Shown here: one piece after another, positions 7,265-15,676 of the stretch
Layout of the letters: each line of letters opens with the position of its first letter
How positions within the stretch are numbered: position 1 is the stretch's first letter
Source: Bacteroidales bacterium
Lineage (GTDB): Bacteria; Bacteroidota; Bacteroidia; Bacteroidales; Bacteroidaceae
NCBI GenBank assembly: GCA_004556745.1
Contig: SFFY01000023.1
Span: 1-42,699, forward strand
DNA length: 42,699 bases
Reading direction: 5' to 3'
The notes under the pieces: generated by a model
Told to the model about the DNA's origin: nothing
The model's input: the letters and a program-made list of their open reading frames with translations, nothing else
Database searches by the model: none
Translations under genes and position numbers: made by a program

Positions 7265-7807
7265 ATGGATCTCGGCATCATTTCAATGCGATACGCCAAA
7301 GCGCTCCTGAAGTTTGCCGCTGAACACAAGGAAGAAGAACGCGTGTATGCGGAAATGGGCAACGTCACCGCTGCCTTCGACAAGGTGGAAGCCTTGCAGC
7401 ACGCGCTCCTCAACCCCGTGCTCTCCGATGCGCAGCGCGAGCAGCTGCTCGCCACTGCCGCAGGTTCTGAAAAAGAACTCTCGGATACAACGCGCCGCTT
7501 CATCCACCTCGTGGTGACGAAGGGCAGAGCCGACATGATGCAACTCATCGCCCGCAGTTACGGCACCCTCTACCGCCGCGAAAGGCACATCATCGAAGGC
7601 AGCCTCACCGTGCCCGCGAGCCTTACGCCCGAACTTACGGAACGCCTGCGCTCCATCGTTGAAAAGAGAACGGACTGCCGCGTGGACTTCTCCGTCAAGG
7701 AAGACAAGGAACTGCTCGGCGGCTTCGTGCTGCAATACGATACGTATCGCCTTGATGCAAGCGTGAAAACGCAGTTACAAAAAATGAAAAGAGAACTCGC
7801 CGGATAG
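7265..7807 (+). CDS. atpH: F1Fo ATP synthase, F1 delta subunit
   Basis: The 180-residue product begins MDLGIISMRYAKALLKFAAE, the typical RYAKAL helix of delta/OSCP. The C-terminal part reads LLGGFVLQYDTYRLDASVKTQL, matching the family's GG-xx-(I/V) ... DxSV-xx-(Q/R)L pattern. Delta joins the b stalk to the top of the alpha3-beta3 hexamer. Position between atpF and atpA supports the call. Confidence 0.95.
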   Translation: MDLGIISMRYAKALLKFAAEHKEEERVYAEMGNVTAAFDKVEALQHALLNPVLSDAQREQLLATAAGSEKELSDTTRRFIHLVVTKGRADMMQLIARSYGTLYRRERHIIEGSLTVPASLTPELTERLRSIVEKRTDCRVDFSVKEDKELLGGFVLQYDTYRLDASVKTQLQKMKRELAG

Positions 7808-7848
7808 TTTTGCTCTTCACGGCAGTCTTATTCCTATACATTATTATT

Positions 7849-9435
7849 ATGTCCAGTAAAATCAAACCCAGCGAAGTTTCTGATGTGTTGCTGCAACAGT
7901 TGCGCGACATCACGAGCGACGTAAAATTTGAAGAAGTCGGCGTTGTGCTTACCATAGGCGACGGCGTTGCCCGCGTGTACGGGCTTACCAATGTCACGGA
8001 AAACGAACTCGTAGAGTTTGAAAACGGCGTGATGGGTGTTGCCATGAACTTGGAAGAAGATAACGTCGGCATCGTGCTCATGGGACCGTCCGAGGGCATC
8101 AAAGAAGGCCAAAGCGTGAAGCGCACCGGCCGCGTCGCCTCCATTCAGGTAAACGAAAATATGCTCGGCCGCGTCATCAACCCGCTCGGCCAGCCGCTCG
8201 ACGGCGGCGCACCCATTGCCGGCGAAAAGTTCTTGATGCCCCTCGACCGCAAAGCCCCGGGCGTTATCTACCGCCAGCCTGTGAGCCAGTCGCTGCAGAC
8301 GGGCCTTAAAGCCGTCGACTCGATGATACCTATCGGCCGCGGACAGCGCGAACTGATTATCGGCGACCGCCAGACGGGTAAGACGGCAATCGCCATCGAT
8401 ACCATTATCAATCAGAAAGCGGGCTATGAAAACGGCGACCCCGTATATTGCATCTATGTAGCCATCGGCCAAAAGGCTTCTACTGTGGCCAGCATCGTGA
8501 ACACGCTCAAGGAAGCCGGCGCAATGCCTTACACCATCGTGGTCAGCGCAACGGCCGCCGAGCCTGCCGCCTTGCAGTACTTTGCTCCTTTTGCCGGCGC
8601 CGCAATCGGCGAGTTCTTCCGCGACCGCGGTATGCACGCCCTCGTGGTTTACGATGACCTTTCCAAGCAGGCTGTCGCTTATCGTGAGGTGTCGCTTATC
8701 TTGCGCCGTCCCTCCGGTCGCGAAGCCTATCCCGGTGACGTGTTCTACCTCCACTCGCGCCTTTTGGAGCGTGCCGCTAAAATCAACAATCAGGACGAGG
8801 TGGCGCAAGCCATGAACGACCTGCCCGCCAGCCTTAAAGGTCACGTCAAGGGCGGCGGCTCGCTCACCGCTCTGCCGATTATCGAAACGCAGGCCGGCGA
8901 CGTTTCCGCCTATATCCCGACAAACGTGATTTCTATCACCGACGGACAGATTTATCTCGTTACCGACCTCTTCAACCAAGGTTTCCGTCCCGCTATCGAC
9001 GTAGGTATTTCCGTGAGCCGTGTAGGTGGCGCCGCGCAAATCAAGAGTATGAAAAAGGTGGCAGGTACGCTGAAAATCGACCAGGCACAGTATCGCGAAC
9101 TCGAAGCATTCGCCAAGTTCTCTTCCGATATGGACCCCGTGACGGCAATGACCATCGACCGCGGCCGCAAGAACAACCAGCTGCTCATTCAGGCGCAATA
9201 CAGCCCGATGCCCGTTGGCGAACAGGTGGCAATACTATATTGCGGCACGCAAGGCCTTCTGCGTGACGTGCCCCTCGAAGAGGTGCGCAATTTCCAAGAT
9301 AATTTCTTGACCGTTCTGCGTACGCGCCACGCCGAGACAGTGCTTGACAAACTCTCTGCTGGTATCATCAACGACGAAATCTGCGCAGAAATCAAAGAAG
9401 TTGCTGCAGAACTCGCCGGACAATACAAAAAGTAA
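7849..9435 (+). CDS. atpA: F1Fo ATP synthase, F1 alpha subunit
   Basis: Alpha holds the non-catalytic nucleotide sites and alternates with beta in F1. The 528-residue protein has the Walker A loop GDRQTGKT (172-179), VYDDLSKQAVAYRE, and LRRPSGREAYPGDVFYLHSRLLERAAK. The start at 7849 (MSSKIKPSEVSDVLLQQL) fits the family. A TTG at 7810 would prepend a hydrophobic stretch and is unlikely. Only six bases separate the stop from atpG. Confidence 0.98.
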   Translation: MSSKIKPSEVSDVLLQQLRDITSDVKFEEVGVVLTIGDGVARVYGLTNVTENELVEFENGVMGVAMNLEEDNVGIVLMGPSEGIKEGQSVKRTGRVASIQVNENMLGRVINPLGQPLDGGAPIAGEKFLMPLDRKAPGVIYRQPVSQSLQTGLKAVDSMIPIGRGQRELIIGDRQTGKTAIAIDTIINQKAGYENGDPVYCIYVAIGQKASTVASIVNTLKEAGAMPYTIVVSATAAEPAALQYFAPFAGAAIGEFFRDRGMHALVVYDDLSKQAVAYREVSLILRRPSGREAYPGDVFYLHSRLLERAAKINNQDEVAQAMNDLPASLKGHVKGGGSLTALPIIETQAGDVSAYIPTNVISITDGQIYLVTDLFNQGFRPAIDVGISVSRVGGAAQIKSMKKVAGTLKIDQAQYRELEAFAKFSSDMDPVTAMTIDRGRKNNQLLIQAQYSPMPVGEQVAILYCGTQGLLRDVPLEEVRNFQDNFLTVLRTRHAETVLDKLSAGIINDEICAEIKEVAAELAGQYKK

Positions 9436-9441
9436 TCAGTC

Positions 9442-10329
9442 ATGGCCTCACTCAAAGAAGTCAAAACGCGCATCGCTTCAGTCAACAGCACCCGAAAAAT
9501 CACGAGTGCCATGAAGATGGTGGCTTCTTCCAAACTCCACAAAGCCCAGCAGTCGATAGAGAGCATGCGCCCTTATGAGACGCTGCTCAACAAGATAATG
9601 GGCACGTTTGTGAAGAGCATGGAAGGCGAGTTGCCCTCGCCTTATGCCGCCGTGCGCCCTGTGCAGCGCGTCGCGCTCGTGGTCTACACTTCCAATTCCT
9701 CGCTTTGCGGCGGCTTTAATGCCAACATCATCAAGGCGTTCAATAAGAAAGTGGAGGCTTACCGCAAGGAAGGCGTGGAGGTGACGCAGGTAGTGGCTTT
9801 CGGCAAAAAGGCTTTGGAGGCTGTGCGCAAGGCCGGATGGACCGATGCGCAGGATTGCGGCGCGTTGCTCGACCACCCCGCCTACGCTCCCGCAGCAAAC
9901 GTGGCGGCCGAACTGATGCAGAAGTTCGTCGATGGCGAAGTGGACCGCGTGGAACTGATTTACCATCATTTCCGTTCGTCTGCCTCGCAAGTCATTACGC
10001 AGGAAAATCTGCTGCCCATCTCCATCGACGCTACGGCAACGGACGAAGCGGAAGAGGAAAAGCATGGCGGCCGGAAACTCGACTTTATCGTTGAGCCTTC
10101 AAAGGAGCAAATCGTTTTGCAACTTATCCCCAAGGCACTTTACTTAAAGCTCTACACCGCGCTTTTGGACAGCCTTGCCAGCGAGCACGCCGCCCGCGTG
10201 ATTGCGATGCAGATTGCGACCGACAACGCCGATGAACTCTTGCGCGAACTGACCCTGACGTACAATAAGACGCGCCAGCAGGCCATTACCACCGAACTGC
10301 TCGACATTGTCGGCGGCAGCATGCAGTAA
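9442..10329 (+). CDS. atpG: F1Fo ATP synthase, F1 gamma subunit
   Basis: Gamma is the rotating central stalk. The N-terminal helix MASLKEVKTRIASVNSTRKI with TSAMKMVASSKL, and the C-terminal helix ending LTYNKTRQQAITTELLDIVGG, are both signatures of AtpG. A central Rossmann-like domain (about 75-215) lies between them. The 295-residue length is usual. It is the last gene of the operon, closed by a strong terminator 23 bases downstream. Confidence 0.97.
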   Translation: MASLKEVKTRIASVNSTRKITSAMKMVASSKLHKAQQSIESMRPYETLLNKIMGTFVKSMEGELPSPYAAVRPVQRVALVVYTSNSSLCGGFNANIIKAFNKKVEAYRKEGVEVTQVVAFGKKALEAVRKAGWTDAQDCGALLDHPAYAPAANVAAELMQKFVDGEVDRVELIYHHFRSSASQVITQENLLPISIDATATDEAEEEKHGGRKLDFIVEPSKEQIVLQLIPKALYLKLYTALLDSLASEHAARVIAMQIATDNADELLRELTLTYNKTRQQAITTELLDIVGGSMQ

Positions 10330-10351
10330 ACGACCAAACACATAGATATGC

Positions 10352-10379
10352 AAAAAGGGACGCGATTGCGTCCCTTTTT
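10352..10379. terminator. Terminator between convergent atpG and thiC
   Basis: AAAAAGGGACGC, loop GATT, GCGTCCCTTTTT: a perfect hairpin with A and T tracts on both sides, so it can act in both directions. It ends the atp operon and probably also stops transcription from thiC. Confidence 0.92.
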
Positions 10380-10399
10380 GTTTTGTATTGTCTTAATAG

Positions 10400-12106
10400 T
10401 TATTGTTCTTCCGTGCACTCGCCCAGACGGCGCGAGATGCGCATGGCGCAGAAGTTGGGTCCGCACATCGTGCAGAACTCACCGTTCTCGTAGTGCGCCT
10501 CCTTATAATATTGTAAGGCGAGGTCGGGGTCAAGACTGAGGTTGAACTGGTCTTTCCAGCGGAACTCGTAGCGGGCTTTCGAGAGCGCGTTGTCACGCAC
10601 CTGTGCCCCGGGGTGTCCTTTCGCCAGGTCGGCGGCATGGGCGGCGAGCTTATAGGTCACAACGCCCGTGCGCACATCTTCGCGGTTGGGCAAGGCGAGG
10701 TGTTCCTTCGGGGTTACGTAGCAGAGCATCGCTGTACCGAACCAGCCGATTTGTGCCGCGCCGATAGCCGACGTGATGTGGTCGTAGCCGGGCGCGATGT
10801 CCGTGACAAGTGGGCCGAGCGTGTAGAAAGGTGCGTTGTGGCACTTTTCAATCTGCCGCTCCATATTTTCGCGTATTTTGTGCATCGGCACATGGCCGGG
10901 CCCTTCTATAAATGCCTGCACACCTTTTGCCCAGGCGCGTTCCACGAGTTCGCCCATCGTGTCGAGTTCGGCAAACTGCGCTTCGTCATTCGCGTCGTAA
11001 ATTGAACCGGGACGCAAGCCGTCGCCGAGGGAAATGGCAACGTCGTATTGCGCACAGATGTCACAAATATCATCGAAATGCTCGTAGAGGAAACTCTCGC
11101 GGTTGTGCTTCAAACACCATTCCGAAATGATGCTGCCGCCACGGCTCACCATGCCGGTGAGGCGCTTTTGCGCAAGATGCACGTTCTTCAAGCGGATGCC
11201 GCAGTGTATGGTGAAATAGTCCACGCCCTGTTCGCACTGCTCGATGAGCGTGTCTCGATAGATTTCCCAAGAGAGGTCCTCCGCTTTGCCGTGCACCTTT
11301 TCCATGGCTTGGTACATCGGCACGGTGCCCACGGGCACAGGACTGTTGCGCACTATCCATTCGCGCGTTTCGTGGATGTTATCGCCCGTAGAAAGGTCCA
11401 TAATCGTGTCGCCTCCCCACTTGCAGCTCCACACCGCTTTTTCCACCTCTTCCTCAATGCCCGAGGTGGTTGCGGAGTTGCCGATATTGGTGTTGATCTT
11501 GACGAGGAAGTTGCGGCCGATAATCATCGGCTCGGCTTCGGGGTGGTTGATGTTGGCGGGAATGACGGCACGCCCCTCTGCCACCTCTTGGCGCACAAAT
11601 TCGGGCGTGATGTGCGTTTCAATACCGAGGGCGGCGCAGTCCATGTTCTCGCGGATGCTCACATACTCCATTTCGGGCGTGATGATGCCCTGCTTGGCCA
11701 GTGCCATCTGCGTCACGGCCTTTCCAGGCAGGGCACGCAGGGGCAAGTGGTTGTGGGCGAAACGCAGGCTGTCAAGGCTGCGGTCGGCCATTCTTTGGCG
11801 GCAGTAAACGGAGGAAAACTCTGAGAGCCGCTCTACACCGCCGCGATCCAAAATCCATTCCTCGCGCAGGCGCGGCAAACCTCGGCGCAGGTCGATGTCC
11901 TGCGACTTGTCGGAATAAGGACCGCTCGTGTCGTAGACAAGTACGGGCGCGTTTTCCTTGAAATGCTTCTTGCCGTCCTGGTCCTTCGTGACGGTGGGCG
12001 TGAGCGTCACTTTGCGCATTGCCACGCGCAGTTTCGGGAACAGTTTGCCCTCCATATATACTTTTTCGCTGGAGGGATAGGTTATCCTGATGTTGTCGTT
12101 TTGCAT
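10400..12106 (-). CDS. thiC: Phosphomethylpyrimidine synthase ThiC
   Basis: ThiC is a radical-SAM-type enzyme that rearranges aminoimidazole ribotide to the pyrimidine part of thiamin (HMP-P). The 568-residue protein ends with the iron-sulfur motif CTMCGPNFCAM (CxxCxxxxC), the family's cluster-binding signature. It also has NIGNSATTSGIEEEVEKAVW and VSRGGSIISEWCL. It lies 67 bases downstream of thiE on the same strand, so the two probably form one unit. No THI-box (TPP riboswitch) is visible upstream of either gene. Confidence 0.98.
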   Translation of the reverse strand: MQNDNIRITYPSSEKVYMEGKLFPKLRVAMRKVTLTPTVTKDQDGKKHFKENAPVLVYDTSGPYSDKSQDIDLRRGLPRLREEWILDRGGVERLSEFSSVYCRQRMADRSLDSLRFAHNHLPLRALPGKAVTQMALAKQGIITPEMEYVSIRENMDCAALGIETHITPEFVRQEVAEGRAVIPANINHPEAEPMIIGRNFLVKINTNIGNSATTSGIEEEVEKAVWSCKWGGDTIMDLSTGDNIHETREWIVRNSPVPVGTVPMYQAMEKVHGKAEDLSWEIYRDTLIEQCEQGVDYFTIHCGIRLKNVHLAQKRLTGMVSRGGSIISEWCLKHNRESFLYEHFDDICDICAQYDVAISLGDGLRPGSIYDANDEAQFAELDTMGELVERAWAKGVQAFIEGPGHVPMHKIRENMERQIEKCHNAPFYTLGPLVTDIAPGYDHITSAIGAAQIGWFGTAMLCYVTPKEHLALPNREDVRTGVVTYKLAAHAADLAKGHPGAQVRDNALSKARYEFRWKDQFNLSLDPDLALQYYKEAHYENGEFCTMCGPNFCAMRISRRLGECTEEQ

Positions 12107-12116
12107 GATATTATTG

Positions 12117-12155
12117 ATTGTTTAGTAGATGAGTAGGGGCGTATTGCATACGCCC
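12117..12155. repeat. Hairpin in the thiE-thiC gap
   Basis: GGGCGTAT-TGC-ATACGCCC (12137-12155) is a perfect 8-bp stem. The same arms with a different loop occur at 5056-5074 before atpB. A short TTTAGTAGATGAGTA remnant of the GTAAACGAGTA repeat precedes it. Both are in the leader of thiC. Confidence 0.6.
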
Positions 12156-12173
12156 GAAATCTAAAAGAATAGA

Positions 12174-12794
12174 TTATCTATCAGCTTCAAGAAACCGGTG
12201 CATCATTTCTTCTGGGTCGTCTGCCCCGAGTATCGCGCTGCTAATGGCGATGCCGCTCACTCCTGCATTGAGCAGGGCAGGCACGTCGGCGAGGCGAATG
12301 CCACCGATGGCGCAGAGCGGAATACGCACTTGTGCTTCATGCAGTCCTTTGACGATGGCGGCATAACCGTCAAGACCGAGAATGGGCGCAAGGTTCAGTT
12401 TCGTTTCTGTAAATCTGAACGGACCGACGCCCACGTAGTCCGCACCGGCACGCTTCAAGGCCAGCACTTCTTCGAGGGTATTGGCAGTGCCGCCTATGAT
12501 AAATTCTTGGCCGAGCAACTGTCGCGCCTCTGCCACGGGCATATCGTGTTTGCCGAGGTGCACGCCGTCGGCCTGCACCTTTTTAGCGAGTTCCACGCGG
12601 TCATCTATAATAAAGGTTGCGCCTTGTTCCTTACACAGGGCCTGCACTTCGAGCGCGGTTGCTTCGGCCTCGGCATCGCCGGCTTCCTTCATGCGCAACT
12701 GTACCCAGCGGCAACCGCCGCGTAGGGCAAGCCTTGCGCCCTCAATGTAGGAGTAGCGGGAGGTGGCGTGCGTGATAAATTGAACTGGTACCAT
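12174..12794 (-). CDS. thiE: Thiamine-phosphate synthase ThiE
   Basis: ThiE joins HMP-PP and thiazole phosphate to give thiamin phosphate. The start is set at 12794 (MVPVQFITHATSRYSYIEGA), giving 206 residues, the usual length. A longer in-frame start at 12944 would run into the rpsP end and through a terminator. Motifs seen are FIIDDRVELA, DGVHLGKHDM, GADYVGVGPFRFTETK (phosphate binding) and AIGGI. It is paired with thiC. A separate thiD is 2.7 kb away on the same strand. Confidence 0.95.
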   Translation of the reverse strand: MVPVQFITHATSRYSYIEGARLALRGGCRWVQLRMKEAGDAEAEATALEVQALCKEQGATFIIDDRVELAKKVQADGVHLGKHDMPVAEARQLLGQEFIIGGTANTLEEVLALKRAGADYVGVGPFRFTETKLNLAPILGLDGYAAIVKGLHEAQVRIPLCAIGGIRLADVPALLNAGVSGIAISSAILGADDPEEMMHRFLEADR

Positions 12795-12798
12795 GAAT

Positions 12799-12830
12799 AG
12801 TAAACGAGTATACGAGTAGACAAGTAAACA
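12799..12830. repeat. Half element of the GTAAACGAGTA repeat family before thiE
   Basis: AGTAAACGAGTATACGAGTA and GACAAGTAAACA match the left arm of the elements at 6251-6366 and 24546-24659, but no complementary right arm follows. It sits immediately upstream of the thiE start. Confidence 0.6.
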
Positions 12831-12849
12831 GATACAAGTTTTCGGGTCT

Positions 12850-12884
12850 AAAAAAGGCATGCCCGCAAAGACATGCCCTTTTTT
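12850..12884 (-). terminator. Terminator after rpsP
   Basis: On the minus strand, GGGCATG and CATGCC form a stem with an A tract before it and six T after it, 29 bases past the rpsP stop. Transcripts reaching thiE would have to read through it or start in the short gap beyond. Confidence 0.75.
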
Positions 12885-12912
12885 GTTTGTTGCAAAAGTT
12901 TGCTTCGCGGGC

Positions 12913-13455
12913 TTATGCCTCAGCGGGAGCTTCGGCTTCTGCACCGGCTGTTTCGGCAGCGGCAGCTGCTTCAGCTTCTGCCTTAGCGGCAGCGGCGGCA
13001 GCCTTCTTTTCAGCCACTTTCTCGGCGATTTTCTCGTTCACCTTCTTTTCGGCTTCGAGTTTCTCGGCAGCAGCGGCCTTCTTGGCGGCAGCAACTTCGT
13101 TGGCAGCCTTTACAGCCTTGTTGTCCTTTGCCTTCTTCCAATCCTCGAACTTAGCCTGTGCTGCGGCCTCGTCGAAAGCGCCCTTGCGAACGCCGCCACG
13201 GAGGTGCTTCATCAGCATCACGCCTTCGCGGGAAAGGATGTTGCGAACGGTGTCAGTGGGCTGTGCGCCGCACTCTACCCAATAAAGGGCGCGTTCAAAA
13301 TTCAAATCTACTGTGGCAGGGTTAGTGTTGGGATTGTACGTACCCAATTTTTCAGTAAATCTACCATCACGTGGTGCGCGAGCGTCGGCGATTACAATGC
13401 TATAGAAAGCATAATCCTTGCGACCGTGGCGCTGCAATCTGATTTTAGTTGCCAT
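12913..13455 (-). CDS. rpsP: 30S ribosomal protein S16 with long C-terminal tail
   Basis: The first ~85 residues are S16: MATKIRLQRHGRKDYAFYSIVIADARAPRDGRF, then GTYNPNTNPATVDLN and RALYWVECGAQPTDTVRNILSREGV. The remaining ~95 residues are a low-complexity tail of Ala, Glu and Lys. Bacteroidetes S16 proteins normally carry such a tail, so 180 residues is expected against about 80-90 in E. coli. The rimM-trmD partners found in other bacteria are not adjacent. Confidence 0.96.
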   Translation of the reverse strand: MATKIRLQRHGRKDYAFYSIVIADARAPRDGRFTEKLGTYNPNTNPATVDLNFERALYWVECGAQPTDTVRNILSREGVMLMKHLRGGVRKGAFDEAAAQAKFEDWKKAKDNKAVKAANEVAAAKKAAAAEKLEAEKKVNEKIAEKVAEKKAAAAAAKAEAEAAAAAETAGAEAEAPAEA

Positions 13456-13510
13456 TTGTTTTTTTTTGGTTTTAATAGGTTTGAATAAATGTGCTATCTC
13501 GTAGCGGCTG

Positions 13511-13518
13511 CAAAGTTA
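13511..13518 (-). promoter_or_regulatory. Candidate -7 element for rpsP
   Basis: The minus strand reads TAACTTTG, an exact TAnnTTTG match, 55 bases before the rpsP start. A TTTG at ideal -33 spacing is not seen. Confidence 0.5.
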
Positions 13519-13593
13519 CGCCTTTTTGCCGGTTTCTAATAGTCATTCGCCGCCTTTTTTGCCCTTTTCTTATATGAAACCTTATTTTTTTGC

Positions 13594-13601
13594 TAATTTT
13601 G
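13594..13601 (+). promoter_or_regulatory. Candidate -7 element for the esterase-ogt unit
   Basis: TAATTTTG fits TAnnTTTG and lies 45 bases before the ATG. A conserved AT-rich stretch (ACAATATTATATATATA, 13626-13642) lies between this box and the start codon. Confidence 0.5.
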
Positions 13602-13646
13602 CGGCATTACGACCTGCACTTACATACAATATTATATATATAAGAT

Positions 13647-15170
13647 ATGACGACAATGCTTTTCCGCCGCCTCGCGCTCTCTTCCCTCGCGGCCGCCGCC
13701 GCTTTCCTTCCGTGCGCCCTGCCTGCTTCGGCTCAGGGCGAAGCAAGCACCGAACTCCAAAGTTATTTCCACAATGTGCTTGCCGCCGGCGAGGCAACGC
13801 TGCCTGCCGACCGCGTACTTAGCCAGAGCGAATGTGCTGATGCCGCAAAGGAAGTGTGGCAGGCGTGGGTCGATGCAAATAATAATTTTGAAGAAGAAAA
13901 ACTTCCCACCCTGCAATCCCTCTACTCCGTGACGGCAGGTTCGTGGCAGTTGCCCGCAGATTTGGAAGCCAACGCCGTGATGCCGTTCTACTATGGCGCG
14001 AAGGACATCACGCAAAAACCGGCCGACGGTTTCCCCCTCTTCCTTTCGCTGCACGGTTCAGGCGCAAAGAACGCAGAATGGGGCAACGGCCTGCTGCTGG
14101 CACAGAAGAACGACGATGCGCCCTCGGCATATTTCATTCCGCAGATACCTAATGAGGAAAATTATCGCTGGTATCAGCGTTCCAAGCTTTGGGCCTGGAA
14201 AAAACTGTTGCGCCAAGCGTTCGTATCGGGTGACATCAACCCCACCGCCATCTACTTCATAGGCATTTCCGAAGGGGCATACGGCAGCCAGCGTCTTGCT
14301 TCCTTCCTCGGCGATTACCTGGCAGGCGCAGGCCCGATGGCGGGAGGCGAACCACTGAAAAACGCCCCGGCGGAAAACTGCTGCAACCTCGCGTTCAATC
14401 TCAAGACGGGCGCGAACGACGGCGGCTTCTACCGCAACACGCTCACGGAATACACGCGCCAGGCACTCGATAAACTCGAAACGGACAACCCCGGCTATTT
14501 CGTTCACGACGTGCAACTGCTCGACGGTTACGCACACGTGATTCCCTACAACAAGACCACGCCGTGGCTGCTCGGATATAAGCGCAACGCCGCCCCGAAA
14601 AAGGTGATGTGGGAGAATTTTAATATGGACGGCGAGCGGAGAAACGGATATTACAACATACTCCTCGAAGAAGATCCCCTCTCGCCCGCTTCCCTCAACC
14701 GCTCTTTCTATACGCTCGATATCGACAACGACAACAACGTCACGCTCACCTCGCAGCGCGTGTACTACTCCACCATCGAAACCCTCGAAGGCATCGCCAC
14801 GCGCTTCGTGAAAACTTACCAGAAGATGCAGCAAGGCGTGGTGCGCCTCTTCTTCGACGATCGTCTGGTGGATATGACGAAACCTGTGAAGATTACCGTG
14901 AACGGTACGCTCTACTTCGACGGCCTGCTCACCTGCCGCCTGTCCGACATGGCGGAGAGCCTCGCCGCCTTCGGCGACCCCCTGCGCATCTTCCCCGCTT
15001 CCGTTACCCTCAACTTGGCAGAGGTGCCCTCTAGCATTGATGAGATTGCAAAAGAAGCCCGTCAGTCAGATAATGAAGACAATATATTATACGACTTGCA
15101 GGGTCGCCGCGTGACTGTTCCGCAACATGGAATTTACATCAACAAGGCTGGTAAGCGTTTCATAAAATAA
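13647..15170 (+). CDS. Secreted alpha/beta-hydrolase (putative esterase)
   Basis: The 507-residue protein has a signal peptide (residues 1-29, ending ASAQG). The hydrolase domain has an LHGSG oxyanion-type loop near 132-136, the nucleophile elbow GISEG with S208, and a likely catalytic histidine in GYAHVIPYN. This layout resembles PHB-depolymerase or feruloyl-esterase-like secreted hydrolases. The substrate cannot be read from sequence. The end, YDLQGRRV followed by GIYINKAGKRFIK, is the short C-terminal module seen on many secreted Prevotella and related proteins. The stop and the ogt start share one base (TAATG). Confidence 0.82.
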   Translation: MTTMLFRRLALSSLAAAAAFLPCALPASAQGEASTELQSYFHNVLAAGEATLPADRVLSQSECADAAKEVWQAWVDANNNFEEEKLPTLQSLYSVTAGSWQLPADLEANAVMPFYYGAKDITQKPADGFPLFLSLHGSGAKNAEWGNGLLLAQKNDDAPSAYFIPQIPNEENYRWYQRSKLWAWKKLLRQAFVSGDINPTAIYFIGISEGAYGSQRLASFLGDYLAGAGPMAGGEPLKNAPAENCCNLAFNLKTGANDGGFYRNTLTEYTRQALDKLETDNPGYFVHDVQLLDGYAHVIPYNKTTPWLLGYKRNAAPKKVMWENFNMDGERRNGYYNILLEEDPLSPASLNRSFYTLDIDNDNNVTLTSQRVYYSTIETLEGIATRFVKTYQKMQQGVVRLFFDDRLVDMTKPVKITVNGTLYFDGLLTCRLSDMAESLAAFGDPLRIFPASVTLNLAEVPSSIDEIAKEARQSDNEDNILYDLQGRRVTVPQHGIYINKAGKRFIK

Positions 15171-15676
15171 TGCCTACGATATTTACCGAACTCTATCACG
15201 CCCCTTGCGGCGACCTCATATTAGGCGGCTTCGACGGCCGCCTTTGCTTTTGCGACTGGCGACCAGACCGCCTGCCCGTACTCGCCCGCCGCTTAGGTGC
15301 GGCCGTATCTGCCGCGCCGTGCGTCGTGACACAGGAAGCGGCAAAGCAGTTACAGGAATATTTTGTAGGTAATCGCACAGACTTCACGCTCCCCTTGCTT
15401 ATAGAGGGCACAGCATTCCAAAAAGCCGTATGGCACGCACTGTTAGCGATACCATACGGCGAAACAATTTCTTATGCATGCCTTGCACGGCGCATCGGTT
15501 CAGCAAATGCCGTGCGCGCTGTGGGCACGGCGTGCGGCGCAAACCGCCTCTCGATTTTCCTGCCCTGCCACCGCGTTGTGGGACAGAGTGGAAAATTAAC
15601 GGGTTATGCGGGCGGCGTGGCGGCTAAACGCTTTCTGCTGGATTTGGAAAAGGCATATTTCCAAAGAAATGGTTGA
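15170..15676 (+). CDS. ogt: Methylated-DNA--protein-cysteine methyltransferase
   Basis: This suicide repair protein takes a methyl group from O6-methylguanine onto its own cysteine. The active site PCHRVV is at 132-137 (C133). Upstream are the DNA-binding helix AFQKAVWHALLAIPYGETISY and the Arg-finger-like region SANAVRAVGTACGANRL. The 168 residues are the normal length. Its 3' end overlaps the end of thiD on the other strand by 53 bases. It is apparently coupled to the esterase gene by a one-base overlap, with no obvious functional link. Confidence 0.96.
   Translation: MPTIFTELYHAPCGDLILGGFDGRLCFCDWRPDRLPVLARRLGAAVSAAPCVVTQEAAKQLQEYFVGNRTDFTLPLLIEGTAFQKAVWHALLAIPYGETISYACLARRIGSANAVRAVGTACGANRLSIFLPCHRVVGQSGKLTGYAGGVAAKRFLLDLEKAYFQRNG

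Noticed and set aside
12795..12912. TPP riboswitch before thiE
   Set aside because: No THI-box blocks are visible; the stretch has an S16 terminator and a repeat half element.
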